NCBI RefSeq assembly: GCF_036884845.1
Contig: NZ_CP145732.1
Coordinates: 4,402,001 to 4,466,000, forward strand
DNA length: 64,000 nucleotides
Source: Pseudomonas sp. MAG733B
GTDB lineage: Bacteria > Pseudomonadota > Gammaproteobacteria > Pseudomonadales > Pseudomonadaceae
Direction: 5' to 3'
Program-made: the position numbers and the translations under genes
Part shown: positions 25,602 through 34,380 of the stretch, one piece after another
Layout of the letters: each line of letters opens with the position of its first letter
Numbering within the stretch: the stretch's first letter is position 1
Notes under the pieces: generated by a model
Database searches by the model: none
What the model was told of the DNA's origin: nothing
Seen by the model: only the letters and a program-made list of their open reading frames with translations

Positions 25602-26060
25602 TCACGACTCGTCGGCAACAACTCTCACTCTGTGGCAGTCAGACGGTCCAAGTTTCTGACCGTTTGAGGAGCGAACATCAATCGGCATGAGAACCTGTCT
25701 GGACTCGTTGTCCAACAGCACAGAACGCGTCTCCCCCGGCTGGAACAGAAAACGTTCGCCCCACTGCCTCATGCTGACCACAACCGGAAAGATCTCCCGA
25801 CCTTTGTCCGTAAGCACGTACTCCTTGTAGGCGCTTCCATCTGAAGCTGGTCGGACGTCGAACACACCGACCTCAACCAACGCTTTCAGGCGCGAGGCCA
25901 GAATATTCTTGGCCACGCCCAGGCTCTTTTGAAATTCGCTGAATCGGCGAATGTCGTCAAACGCGTCGCGGATGATCATCAGCGACCAGCGATCCCCAAT
26001 CACTTCCAGTGTTCTTGCTACCGGGCATTCGCTGCTATGCGGTGAAGCACCATCGACCAT
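25602..26060 (-). CDS. HxlR-family transcriptional regulator
   Basis: The 152-residue protein carries the HxlR winged helix: CPVARTLEVIGDRWSLMIIRDAFDDIRRFSEFQKSLGVAKNILASRLKALVEVGVF. The CPVAR cysteine sits where HxlR proteins sense electrophiles or disulfide stress. The start MVDGAS has AAGG upstream; an ATG ten codons earlier has no ribosome site. It is divergent from an MFS carrier gene across a spacer with a long inverted repeat, so it probably regulates that carrier. The carrier gene is frameshifted in this sequence. Confidence 0.87.
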   Translation of the reverse strand: MVDGASPHSSECPVARTLEVIGDRWSLMIIRDAFDDIRRFSEFQKSLGVAKNILASRLKALVEVGVFDVRPASDGSAYKEYVLTDKGREIFPVVVSMRQWGERFLFQPGETRSVLLDNESRQVLMPIDVRSSNGQKLGPSDCHRVRVVADES

Positions 26061-26128
26061 CGTATTTACCTTTTGAATAAGGATTGCCATGCCAGTCGAT
26101 CAATCACGATCAATGTGGTTGCAATTTG

Positions 26129-26160
26129 AAACCTAATCCAGCAACAATTGAATCAGGTTT
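26129..26160. promoter_or_regulatory. Imperfect inverted repeat between hxlR-type and MFS genes
   Basis: AAACCTAATCC and GAATCAGGTTT match at 9 of 11 positions with a 10-bp A/T-rich spacer, centred in the divergent promoter region. It is the best candidate operator for the HxlR protein. Confidence 0.5.
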
Positions 26161-26195
26161 TTAATTGAAACTACTTTAACGCCATGGAGGCGTTC

Positions 26196-27465
26196 ATGAC
26201 AGCAGATACCGACTCAGCCACCAAACGCTTGTCCAGGCAGCCTTCGGGATTGCCACCTACGGATACGATCGATCGGTCTCCGGGGCTTTCACCGTCGATC
26301 ACATTATTGTTTTCCGTCACCTGCGCGCTTGCGGTCGCCAACGTCTATTTCGCACAACCGTTACTCGACTCGATGGCCCAGAGCCTGGGTGTGGCCTCAT
26401 CAATGATCGGGGTGGTGGTGACGGCGACTCAGGTTGGTTACGCGTTAGGCTTACTCTTCATCGTCCCACTCGGTGATTTGGTCAACCGAAAGCGGCTGAT
26501 TTTTGACTCAAGTACTGTTGTCTGCCGTTGCCCTCGCGGCGGTGGGCGCAGCACAACAGTGGCTGGCCCTGCTGGGAGCCATGATCGTGATGGGCTTACT
26601 GGCAGTGGTGGTTCAGGTGCTTGTGGCATACGCCGCCATGCTGGCAACGCCTTCACAACGTGGGCAAGCAGTGGGAACAGTCACCAGCGGAATTGTCCTG
26701 GGTATTCTTCTGGCTCGGTTTACCTCTGGAGTGATCGCAGATCTGGCGGGCTGGCGCGCCGTTTATTTTGTGTCCGCAGGATTGATGCTGGCTATCGCGG
26801 CGGTGTTCTGGAAAGTGGTTCCTGGCGCAACGACACCACGCAACCAACACGCCTACCCAGCGCTCATCCGGTCGCTGTTCAAGCTGTTCGTGACCGAACC
26901 GGTTTTGCGGATCAGGGGTCTGCTGGCCTTGCTGATCTTTGCCGCGTTTTCCGTGCTATGGACAGCCATGGTGCTGCCATTGAGCGCCCCGCCGCTGTCG
27001 CTCTCACACACTGCCATCGGCTTGTTTGGCCTGGCCGGCGTCGCCGGTGCCCTGGCGGCCAGACGAGCCGGTCGCTGGGCCGATCAAGGTTTGGGACAAC
27101 GCGTGACCGGCATTTCGCTGGGGCTGCTGACGCTTTCCTGGTTGCCCATCTCTTTTGCCGAAACGTCGCTGATCGCGCTGGTTTGCGGAGTGGTCCTGCT
27201 CGACTTCGCGGTGCAAGCCGTGCACGTCACCAACCAGAGCCTCATTTTTGCTGCACGACCTGATGCGCAAAGTCGCATGGTCGGCGCCTACATGTGTTTC
27301 TACTCAGTCGGTAGCGCGCTGGGCGCAGCGACCGCGACCCAGGTTTATGCGCTTTGGGGCTGGATGGCGGTGAGCCTGCTGGGCGCCTTGATCAGCGCGA
27401 CAGCGTTGGTGCTGTGGTTTCTCACGTTACGTTTCCCAACCAACCATCAAGGAAGATCTGCATGA
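26196..27465 (+). pseudogene. MFS transporter gene interrupted by a +1 frameshift
   Basis: The first part reads a normal MFS N-terminus (LLFSVTCALAVANVYFAQPLLDSMAQSLG...VPLGDLVNRKRLI). At a run of five T (26500-26504) the frame is lost. With four T it would continue LTQVLLSAVALAAVG and run open to the end as a complete carrier of about twelve helices (YttB/aromatic-efflux-like). All later coding is intact, so the break is recent or a homopolymer sequencing error. The start follows GGAGG; an ATG four codons earlier overlaps it. HxlR divergent control suggests drug or electrophile efflux. Confidence 0.82.
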
Positions 27466-27530
27466 AAGTCGGGCACCTGCTACTTGCCATCTCGATTACG
27501 GCGATATGGACAAGGGCTCGGGAGCTATAG
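27462..27530 (+). pseudogene. EamA/DMT transporter 5' stub
   Basis: After GGAAG, an ATG overlapping the MFS stop opens MKVGHLLLAISITAIW, the typical first helix of EamA-family exporters (usually followed by GVNFVVIK). Here it runs into TRAREL and a stop, so only 22 codons remain. The rest of the gene has been deleted. Translational coupling to the MFS gene indicates a former two-transporter operon. Confidence 0.6.
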
Positions 27531-27575
27531 TGACGTTGTCAGGCAATCTGGGAAATTGACCTGCGGGAGAACCCA

Positions 27576-28193
27576 TTGTCAGCAGTCTATTTGCGCCAGG
27601 TTTTGACATTCGCAATGCTGCTTTTTGGCGTCGGCACTTCGTCCGCTGTTCTCGCCTGCCCGGCAGGTCAGTACCAGGTCTGCGTGGTCGCTTGTTTTTG
27701 TGCCCCAGGCTCCGAAGAGGACATCGGGACGATCTTCGAAAACGTGAACCAGATGGCTGTCACCGGATTGGAAAGCTGGATCGTGCTATCGCGCAACACC
27801 GCAGCAACCGGCGATATCCAGACAATCCCGCTGAACATCCGCGCCCAACTCGAACCCTACTACGACCTTAAAGTGCTCGACTCGGCGCGCTACAAGGTTG
27901 GCGATGATGCGGAGCTGAACGCCGCAAACACCATGCTGCAGAACCCCGATATCAATGCAGTCACGCTGATCGACATCATCGTTTTTCGCAACGCCGAAGA
28001 TGCACTGAACGATGTGGCCCTGTGGGCGCATGAGTTGAAGCACGTGCAGCAATACCAGCAATGGGGCGTCCGCGAGTTTGCCACGCGCTATACCCGCGAC
28101 TACAACGCCGTTGAAGCGCCCGCTTACGAGATTCAAACCCAGGTAAGCAAAGCGCTGAGAGCGGGTGCGGCACAGCCGGGGCTTACTCGATAG
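27576..28193 (+). CDS. Exported DUF4157-like putative zinc metallopeptidase
   Basis: The 205-residue protein starts at TTG with GGGAG seven bases before; an internal ATG 13 codons on is the alternative. A signal peptide (VLTFAMLLFGVGTSSAVLA) is followed by a Cys-rich stretch with five Cys (CPAGQYQVCVVACFCAPG). Near the middle is ALWAHELKHVQQYQQWG, an HExxH zinc motif (His152, Glu153, His156) as in DUF4157 proteins. Downstream AVEAPAYEIQTQ supplies a possible third ligand. DUF4157 domains often occur in contractile-injection or toxin proteins; this one stands alone, so a periplasmic or secreted peptidase role is inferred. Confidence 0.78.
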   Translation: MSAVYLRQVLTFAMLLFGVGTSSAVLACPAGQYQVCVVACFCAPGSEEDIGTIFENVNQMAVTGLESWIVLSRNTAATGDIQTIPLNIRAQLEPYYDLKVLDSARYKVGDDAELNAANTMLQNPDINAVTLIDIIVFRNAEDALNDVALWAHELKHVQQYQQWGVREFATRYTRDYNAVEAPAYEIQTQVSKALRAGAAQPGLTR

Positions 28194-28357
28194 CCGGTAC
28201 ATGTGGTTTTGAACGCGCTTCAAGTCCTCTAATCAAGCATTCGCATTCAATCAAGTATCGGTTGGGCCGATTGATGCCTGCGAATTATCGATTTGAGCTG
28301 TTGTTGAAGCACCCCGAGTATGGGGCCACTTCCAACAACAAAAACAAAGGACCCGCC

Positions 28358-29449
28358 ATGATTGCCCGATTCCACAATCCAGTTGATACACGTTTCGGCT
28401 GGGGCAGCCTGCATGAACTTGCCGACATCACTGAAAACCAGAAAGTCGCCCTTGTGACCTTTCCCGAGGCGCGTGGGCTGGGATTGGTTGATCGCATTCA
28501 AGACCTGCTAGGCGACCGCCTGGTGTATGTGATCGAGGATGTCCAGCCTAATCCTGATGTGGCCCAGCTACGCGATACCTATGAACGATTCTGGCAGCAG
28601 GCCAGCGAATGCCACGCCGTCGTTGCAGTGGGTGGCGGCAGTGCCATCGATACCGCCAAGGCGATGATCGTGGGTACCGAATCGGGGCGTTTTGATGAAC
28701 TGCTCGCGTTACTGGCAACCGGTAAACCCTTCGTCCCGGCGCGCAGCAAAGTACTGATCGCGGCGCCCACCACGGCGGGCACCGGGAGCGAGGTGACGCC
28801 TTGGGCGACGATCTGGGACTCGGCCAGCCACAAAAAATACTCGCTGCACCTTGAATGTACCTGGCCGAAGGTCGCCATTGTCGACCCGGAGCTGATGCTC
28901 ACCGTCCCTGGCGGCGTCACCGTCTCTACAGGGCTGGATGCCTTGTCTCATGCGCTGGAGTCAGTCTGGAACATCAATGCCAACCCGGTTTCAGACACCT
29001 TTGCCATATCCGCTATTGCGGACATTCTGGAATGCCTGCCGCTGCTGCGTCGAGACCTCTCCAGCAGGGAACTGCGCTCGCGCATGGCATTGGCCGCCCT
29101 CAAGGCAGGGATGGCGTTTTCCAACACCAAAACCGCCCTGGCCCATTCCATCTCTTACGAGATGACGCTGCATCACGGTCTGCCGCACGGCATCGCCTGC
29201 TCCTTTACGTTGCCGCTGGTGCTGGGCCTGGCCTGGGGTCACGATGCAGCGCGCGACCGTATCCTTCAACGAATTTTCGGCAACGACCTGGACAAAGCAC
29301 AGGTTCAGTTACGTGAATTCCTGCATAGCCTGGGCGTGAAAACGGAGTTTTCCGATTATGGCGTAACGGCGGAGCAAGCCGAGCAAATGATTCATTTCGC
29401 CATGCAGGGCGCAAGGGGCAAAAACTTTATCGGCTCTCAAGCTGCGTAG
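28358..29449 (+). CDS. Phosphonate-associated iron-containing alcohol dehydrogenase
   Basis: The 363-residue group-III alcohol dehydrogenase has the NAD motif GGGSAIDTAK at 92-101. The iron-binding region has Asp194 and His198 (GLDALSHA), plus the later His cluster (AHSISYEMTLHHGLPHG). The start MIARFHNP follows AGGA at seven bases. It resembles the Fe-ADH family that travels with phosphonatase genes and phosphonoacetaldehyde reductase PhpC. It should interconvert 2-hydroxyethylphosphonate and phosphonoacetaldehyde. It is the first gene of a five-gene + strand set containing phnX, which supports this. Direction (oxidative use or aldehyde reduction) cannot be read. Confidence 0.85.
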   Translation: MIARFHNPVDTRFGWGSLHELADITENQKVALVTFPEARGLGLVDRIQDLLGDRLVYVIEDVQPNPDVAQLRDTYERFWQQASECHAVVAVGGGSAIDTAKAMIVGTESGRFDELLALLATGKPFVPARSKVLIAAPTTAGTGSEVTPWATIWDSASHKKYSLHLECTWPKVAIVDPELMLTVPGGVTVSTGLDALSHALESVWNINANPVSDTFAISAIADILECLPLLRRDLSSRELRSRMALAALKAGMAFSNTKTALAHSISYEMTLHHGLPHGIACSFTLPLVLGLAWGHDAARDRILQRIFGNDLDKAQVQLREFLHSLGVKTEFSDYGVTAEQAEQMIHFAMQGARGKNFIGSQAA

Positions 29450-29509
29450 ACCCTGCCAACACCTAACAAGCACTGTCAGCGGCATGACGAGCCGCGACGA
29501 TTTCCTGCG

Positions 29510-29527
29510 GCACTCACAAAAGAGTGC
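29510..29527 (+). terminator. Short hairpin between the Fe-ADH and MFS genes
   Basis: GCACTC-ACAAAA-GAGTGC forms a 6-bp stem with no U tract. It may attenuate transcription within the operon or be chance. Confidence 0.3.
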
Positions 29528-29575
29528 ACTCGCCGACGCCAATCGGTGAGAGCGAACAATAATAAGGAAAAGATC

Positions 29576-30871
29576 ATGAATCGTGCCCAAACCATGCCTG
29601 CTCTGGCCGTACACACCGCCTCATTTCGAGTCGCTCAATGGCGAATGTTGCTGGCGGCGATGTTTTGTTATTTGTTTTTCTACACCGGTCGGCAAACCTT
29701 CGGTTTCGCCATTCCGGGCATCCAGGCCGAATTCGGTTTTACCAAGGAACACCTCGGATGGGCATCGGCAGCCATGCTCTGGGCCTATGCCATCGGCCAG
29801 GCCATCAACGGTAACCTTGCCGATAAGTACGGCGGTCGCCGCATCATGACCGCCGGTGCCGTGTTGTCCTGCGCCGCCAACTGGGTGACCAGCTTCGCAG
29901 GCAATTTTTCCGCATTGATCCTGCCCTGGGGCATCAATGGTTATTTCCAGGCTTTGGGGTGGGCGCCGGGCAGTCGGCTGATCTCCAACTGGTGGAGCGC
30001 CGGCGAGCGCGGCAAGGTGTATGGCTTATACGTATTTGCCGCCGGTTGCGCCTCGGTCCTGTCGTACGTGACCTCGATCGTGGTGCTTGAGGTGATGCAT
30101 CTGGAGTGGCGCTGGATCTTTCGGTTGCCGGTGCTGCTGATGCTGGCGGGCGGGATTATCTTCTATCTGGTGGCGCGGGAACGTCCGCAGGATATGGGCT
30201 TCGAGCCACTCGCAGACACCGGAGTAGCTAACGCCGAAGACAAAAATCACGAAGTGGCCCATGGCGAAGTCGAGACCTCCACACAACGCTACAAGGCGGT
30301 CCTGAAAAACTTTCGCTTGATCATTGCCGCAGTGTCCCTGGGTTTTCAGAACGCCGCTCGCTATGGCCTGATCGTGTGGGTCCCCGTGCACTTTCTGGGT
30401 GCCAACTGGAAGAGCGGCGACAGCATGATCGATCCGAAGTGGATCACCGTTGCCCTGCCGGTAGGCATGGCCATCGGCGCGCTGAGTAATGGCTGGATTT
30501 CGGACAAACTGTTCGGTTCCAAACGCTACCTGGCGATCATGCTCTACATGGTGCTCGGCGCCGCTACCAGCCTGTGGATGTGGACCCTTGCGCCTCACAG
30601 TGCCACGGGGCTTATCGCGTTATTCCTCTGCGGATTCTTTGTTTACGGCCCTGCGTCGAGTTTCTGGGCGCTCTGCCCTGACCTGGTCGGAGCAAAGCGG
30701 GCTGGCACGGCGACCGGCGTCATGAACTTCTCGTCCTACCTGTTCGCGGGCCTGGCGGAACCGCTGATCGGCGGTATGCTCGACAGTACCGGCAATACGT
30801 CGTTGATCTTCATCGTGGTCACCACCGCTTGCCTTTGCAGCGCAGTGGTCGCGCTGTTCATCAGGCGTTGA
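29576..30871 (+). CDS. MFS organophosphate/phosphonate permease (GlpT/OPA-like)
   Basis: A 431-residue twelve-helix carrier with OPA-type features: FFYTGRQTFGFAIPGIQAEFGFTKEHLGWASAAMLWAYAIGQ, NLADKYGGRRIM, GWAPGSRLISNWW (GlpT-like PGSRLI region) and the second-half WISDKLFGSKR. OPA carriers exchange phosphate for glycerol-3-phosphate or hexose phosphates. Next to phnX it probably imports a phosphonate such as 2-hydroxyethyl- or 2-aminoethylphosphonate. The start MNRAQT has AAGGA seven bases before; ten codons upstream are also open but lack a site. Confidence 0.83.
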   Translation: MNRAQTMPALAVHTASFRVAQWRMLLAAMFCYLFFYTGRQTFGFAIPGIQAEFGFTKEHLGWASAAMLWAYAIGQAINGNLADKYGGRRIMTAGAVLSCAANWVTSFAGNFSALILPWGINGYFQALGWAPGSRLISNWWSAGERGKVYGLYVFAAGCASVLSYVTSIVVLEVMHLEWRWIFRLPVLLMLAGGIIFYLVARERPQDMGFEPLADTGVANAEDKNHEVAHGEVETSTQRYKAVLKNFRLIIAAVSLGFQNAARYGLIVWVPVHFLGANWKSGDSMIDPKWITVALPVGMAIGALSNGWISDKLFGSKRYLAIMLYMVLGAATSLWMWTLAPHSATGLIALFLCGFFVYGPASSFWALCPDLVGAKRAGTATGVMNFSSYLFAGLAEPLIGGMLDSTGNTSLIFIVVTTACLCSAVVALFIRR

Positions 30872-30904
30872 GTACAAGGTCGCGGCTCAGGAACAGGATC
30901 TTTT

Positions 30905-31777
30905 ATGTACCAGTACCACAAGTGGCTACGTTCTTTTCATGCAGTAGCGAAGACGGGCAGTTTCACCCTCGCCGCCGAGTACCTGAGCGTCGGCCAACCG
31001 ACGGTGAGTGAACAGGTCAACGCGCTGGAAAAGAAATATTCCGTAGAACTGTTCCACCGTCGCGGCCGCTTTATCGAAATGAGTTCGGCGGGACACAAGC
31101 TCTATGCGATCACTCAGGGCCTGTTCGGCCAAGAGGATGAAGCCGTGCAACTTTTACAAAGTTTCAAGCAACGCAAGACCGGTATGTTGCGCTTGGGCGC
31201 GGTGTCCCCGCCCATAGCGATGAACCTGACGTATGAATTGATGCAGCGACACCCGGACATCGAACTGGAGACCTCGTTTTCTCCCGAAAAGGAGACGCTG
31301 GACCGGCTCTTCAACTTCGACATTGATGTGGCGATTCTGGCGCTGTCCGAATTCGACCAGCGTTTTGATACACAACTTTACCGGCGCTATCCGATCATTG
31401 CTGTCGTGCGCGATGACCATCCCTGGGCCAGTCAGAAAGAGGTACACGTCGAACAGATCAGCAGTGAACGATGGGTGCTTCGGGAAAAAAGCTCGCGCAC
31501 GCGTCAGTTGGTGGAGGAAAGCTGCAAGCGCCTCGACGTCGCGCTCAACTGCGTGATGCAGCTGAACAGTCGCGAAGCCATCGTCCATGCCATCGCCAAG
31601 GGCATCGGCATTGGCTTTGTCTCTGCCGTCGAGTACGCCGAAACCCCGGGCACAAAACCGATCACGTTTGTAAATCACCCGTTTTCCATCGACTACCACT
31701 TGTGCTGCCTCGGTATTCGCAGAAACCGGCCGATGATCGCGGAGTTGTTCGACGCCAGTTCAACGCCTGTTATCTGA
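30905..31777 (+). CDS. LysR regulator of the phosphonate-catabolism type
   Basis: The 290-residue LysR protein opens MYQYHKWLRSFHAVAKTGSF...LSVGQPTVSEQVNALEKKY, a pattern I recall for the aminoethylphosphonate-associated LysR family. Its substrate-binding domain follows (LRLGAVSPPIAMNL). AGGAT lies five bases before the ATG. It sits inside the phosphonate operon, 33 bp after the carrier and 86 bp before phnX, with a short palindrome in that gap. It probably activates the set in response to a phosphonate or phosphonoacetaldehyde. Confidence 0.85.
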   Translation: MYQYHKWLRSFHAVAKTGSFTLAAEYLSVGQPTVSEQVNALEKKYSVELFHRRGRFIEMSSAGHKLYAITQGLFGQEDEAVQLLQSFKQRKTGMLRLGAVSPPIAMNLTYELMQRHPDIELETSFSPEKETLDRLFNFDIDVAILALSEFDQRFDTQLYRRYPIIAVVRDDHPWASQKEVHVEQISSERWVLREKSSRTRQLVEESCKRLDVALNCVMQLNSREAIVHAIAKGIGIGFVSAVEYAETPGTKPITFVNHPFSIDYHLCCLGIRRNRPMIAELFDASSTPVI

Positions 31778-31812
31778 TTCTGTAACGCACTTTAACAATC
31801 GATAAGCCTACT

Positions 31813-31826
31813 TCTCACTGGTGAGA
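31813..31826. promoter_or_regulatory. Palindrome TCTCAC-TG-GTGAGA upstream of phnX
   Basis: Perfect 6-bp arms with a 2-bp spacer lie in the short lysR-phnX gap. A half copy (GGTGAGAG) occurs just before the carrier gene at about 29,545. It may be a LysR site controlling phnX. Confidence 0.42.
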
Positions 31827-31863
31827 GGGACGGCCTTCCCCTACCCAAAAGTGGAGATTCAAC

Positions 31864-32691
31864 ATGCATTACAAACAACCTGCGCAACTGCAAGCCGTGG
31901 TCCTGGACTGGGCAGGCACCGTCGTCGATTTCGGCTCCTTTGCCCCTACGCAAATTTTCGTCGAGGCGTTCGCCGAGTTCGGCGTGGCGGTTTCTCTGGA
32001 GGAAGCGCGCGGTCCCATGGGCATGGGTAAGTGGGACCACATCCGCACTTTATGCGATCAGCCACAGATAGCCGAACGTTACCGTGCGGTGTTTGATCGC
32101 TTACCGACCGATGAAGACGTCACCGCGCTTTACGAGCGTTTCATGCCACTGCAAATCGAAAAGATTGCGCTGCATTCGGCACTTATTCCTGGCGCCTTGA
32201 ACGCCATCGATGCGCTGCGCGACCAGGGTTTGAAAATCGGATCCTGTTCCGGTTATCCGGCTGTCGTCATGGAAAAAGTGGTGGAACTGGCGCGCCACAA
32301 TGGCTACGTCGCCGACCACGTGGTAGCGACCGACGAAGTGCCCAATGGCCGCCCACACCCCGCCCAGGCTCTGGCTAACGTGATTGCCTTGGGCATCAGC
32401 GACGTCGCCGCTTGCGTCAAGGTCGACGACACCTGGCCCGGCATCCTCGAAGGCCGCAGCGCCGGTATGTGGACAGTCGCGCTGACGTGCTCCGGCAACG
32501 CTCTGGGTTTGACCTACGAACAGTACAAGGCGTTGCCCTCCGACAAGTTGGCGGAAGAACGTGCCCGCATCATCAAGATGTTCGAAGGTTCTCGCCCGCA
32601 CTACCTGATCGACACGATCGTCGATTTGCCGGCCGTCATCGAAGACATCAATGCCCGCCTGGCACGCGGTGAAACCCCTCAAGGTTCCTGA
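31864..32691 (+). CDS. phnX: Phosphonoacetaldehyde hydrolase (phosphonatase)
   Basis: PhnX cleaves the C-P bond of phosphonoacetaldehyde to acetaldehyde and phosphate. The 275-residue HAD protein has the nucleophile motif LDWAGT with Asp15. The Schiff-base lysine is in GMGKWDHI (Lys56) of the cap domain. Next come SGYP (motif II), then PHPAQAL and [11 protein letters not shown] (acidic Mg site). Length and all key residues are normal. GGAG lies eight bases before the ATG. The usual partner phnW (aminoethylphosphonate transaminase) is absent from the window; an alcohol dehydrogenase is present instead. Confidence 0.95.
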   Translation: MHYKQPAQLQAVVLDWAGTVVDFGSFAPTQIFVEAFAEFGVAVSLEEARGPMGMGKWDHIRTLCDQPQIAERYRAVFDRLPTDEDVTALYERFMPLQIEKIALHSALIPGALNAIDALRDQGLKIGSCSGYPAVVMEKVVELARHNGYVADHVVATDEVPNGRPHPAQALANVIALGISDVAACVKVDDTWPGILEGRSAGMWTVALTCSGNALGLTYEQYKALPSDKLAEERARIIKMFEGSRPHYLIDTIVDLPAVIEDINARLARGETPQGS

Positions 32692-32761
32692 CCACGTTCG
32701 GCTAAGTGACAGTGGCCGTTCTCCGGACGGCTACAACCAAAAACAACAAGAGAGACTCGTC

Positions 32762-34282
32762 ATGATCTACGCCCATCCTGGCACCCCCGGCGCCCTCATA
32801 TCCTTCAAGCACCGCTACGGTAACTACATCGGCGGCGAGTTCGTCGCGCCTGTCAAAGGTCAGTACTTCACCAATACCTCGCCAGTGAATGGCCAGCCCA
32901 TTGCCGAGTTTCCTCGCTCCACGGCCGAAGACATCGACAAGGCCCTGGACGCTGCCCACGCGGCAGCCGATGCCTGGGGCGCCACGTCCGCCCAGGCGCG
33001 CTCGCTGGTGCTGCTGAAAATCGCCGACCGCATCGAACAGAACCTGGAACTACTGGCGATCACCGAGTCCTGGGACAACGGTAAAGCCGTGCGTGAAACC
33101 CTCAACGCCGACATTCCGCTGGCCGCCGACCACTTCCGCTACTTCGCCGGTTGCATCCGCGCCCAAGAAGGCAGCGCTGCCGAAATCGACGGCAACACCG
33201 TGGCCTATCACATCCATGAACCGCTGGGCGTGGTCGGGCAGATCATCCCATGGAACTTCCCGATCCTGATGGCTGCCTGGAAACTCGCCCCGGCCCTGGC
33301 TGCCGGTAACTGCGTGGTGCTCAAGCCTGCCGAGCAAACGCCACTGGGCATTACCGTGCTGGTCGAGTTGATTGGCGACCTGCTGCCACCCGGCGTGCTG
33401 AACATCGTGCAAGGCTTCGGCAAAGAAGCCGGTGAAGCGCTGGCCACCAGCAAGCGCATCGCCAAGATCGCGTTCACCGGCTCGACCCCGGTCGGCTCGC
33501 ACATCATGAAATGCGCGGCCGAAAACATCATTCCGTCCACCGTAGAGCTGGGTGGCAAGTCGCCGAACATCTTCTTCGAAGACATCATGAAGGCTGAGCC
33601 TTCCTTCATCGAAAAAGCCGCTGAAGGCCTGGTGCTGGCGTTCTTCAACCAGGGCGAAGTCTGCACCTGCCCGTCCCGCGCGCTGGTGCAAGAGTCGATC
33701 TACGACGACTTCATGAAAGAAGTGATGAAAAAAGTCCTGTCGATCAAACGTGGCGACCCGCTGGACACCGACACCATGGTCGGCGCCCAGGCCTCCGAGC
33801 AGCAATTCGACAAGATCCTTTCGTACCTGGAAATCGCCAAGGGCGAAGGCGCCGAGCTGCTGACTGGCGGCAAGGTGGAAAAACTCGAAGGCAACCTGGC
33901 GAGCGGGTATTACATCCAGCCGACCCTGCTCAAGGGCACCAACAAAATGCGTGTGTTCCAGGAAGAAATCTTTGGCCCGGTGGTGAGCATCACCACCTTC
34001 AAGGACGAAGCCGAAGCCCTGGCCATCGCCAACGACACCGAGTTCGGCCTGGGCGCCGGCCTCTGGACCCGCGACATCAACCGTGCATATCGCATGGGCC
34101 GCGCCATCAAGGCCGGTCGTGTCTGGACCAACTGCTACCACCTGTACCCGGCTCACGCCGCGTTCGGCGGTTACAAGAAATCCGGCGTCGGCCGTGAAAC
34201 CCACAAGATGATGCTCGATCACTATCAGCAGACCAAAAACCTGCTGGTGAGCTACGACATCAATCCATTGGGGTTCTTCTAA
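32762..34282 (+). CDS. exaC: NAD-dependent (acet)aldehyde dehydrogenase, ExaC/AldB-like
   Basis: The 506-residue enzyme begins [10 protein letters not shown] and matches ExaC-type acetaldehyde dehydrogenases over its length. Key parts are [24 protein letters not shown] (NAD site), [12 protein letters not shown] (general-base Glu) and [14 protein letters not shown] (nucleophile Cys). It would turn the acetaldehyde released by PhnX into acetate. It is 70 bp after phnX and ends the operon at a strong hairpin. Codon use is more biased (highly GC3, few rare codons) than in its neighbours, suggesting high expression or a different history. Other short aldehydes are possible substrates. Confidence 0.92.
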   Translation: MIYAHPGTPGALISFKHRYGNYIGGEFVAPVKGQYFTNTSPVNGQPIAEFPRSTAEDIDKALDAAHAAADAWGATSAQARSLVLLKIADRIEQNLELLAITESWDNGKAVRETLNADIPLAADHFRYFAGCIRAQEGSAAEIDGNTVAYHIHEPLGVVGQIIPWNFPILMAAWKLAPALAAGNCVVLKPAEQTPLGITVLVELIGDLLPPGVLNIVQGFGKEAGEALATSKRIAKIAFTGSTPVGSHIMKCAAENIIPSTVELGGKSPNIFFEDIMKAEPSFIEKAAEGLVLAFFNQGEVCTCPSRALVQESIYDDFMKEVMKKVLSIKRGDPLDTDTMVGAQASEQQFDKILSYLEIAKGEGAELLTGGKVEKLEGNLASGYYIQPTLLKGTNKMRVFQEEIFGPVVSITTFKDEAEALAIANDTEFGLGAGLWTRDINRAYRMGRAIKAGRVWTNCYHLYPAHAAFGGYKKSGVGRETHKMMLDHYQQTKNLLVSYDINPLGFF

Positions 34283-34346
34283 TACTTGGACTGTAGACGA
34301 CTAGTCGAAAGACAGAATGTGCTCTGTAATTTGAAACCTCGCATAG

Positions 34347-34371
34347 TCAGGGCCCGACAGCCGGGCCCTGA
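34347..34371. terminator. Bidirectional hairpin between aldehyde dehydrogenase and 3HCDH-like gene
   Basis: TCAGGGCCCG and CGGGCCCTGA form a perfect 10-bp GC-rich stem around ACAGC, between two converging operons. No U tract is seen on either side, but position and strength make termination likely. Confidence 0.7.
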
Positions 34372-34380
34372 TGCTCAAGG

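Noticed and set aside
33050..34222. A 390-codon minus-strand frame opposite the aldehyde dehydrogenase
   Set aside because: Typical antisense shadow of a strongly codon-biased GC-rich gene; no recognisable motif.
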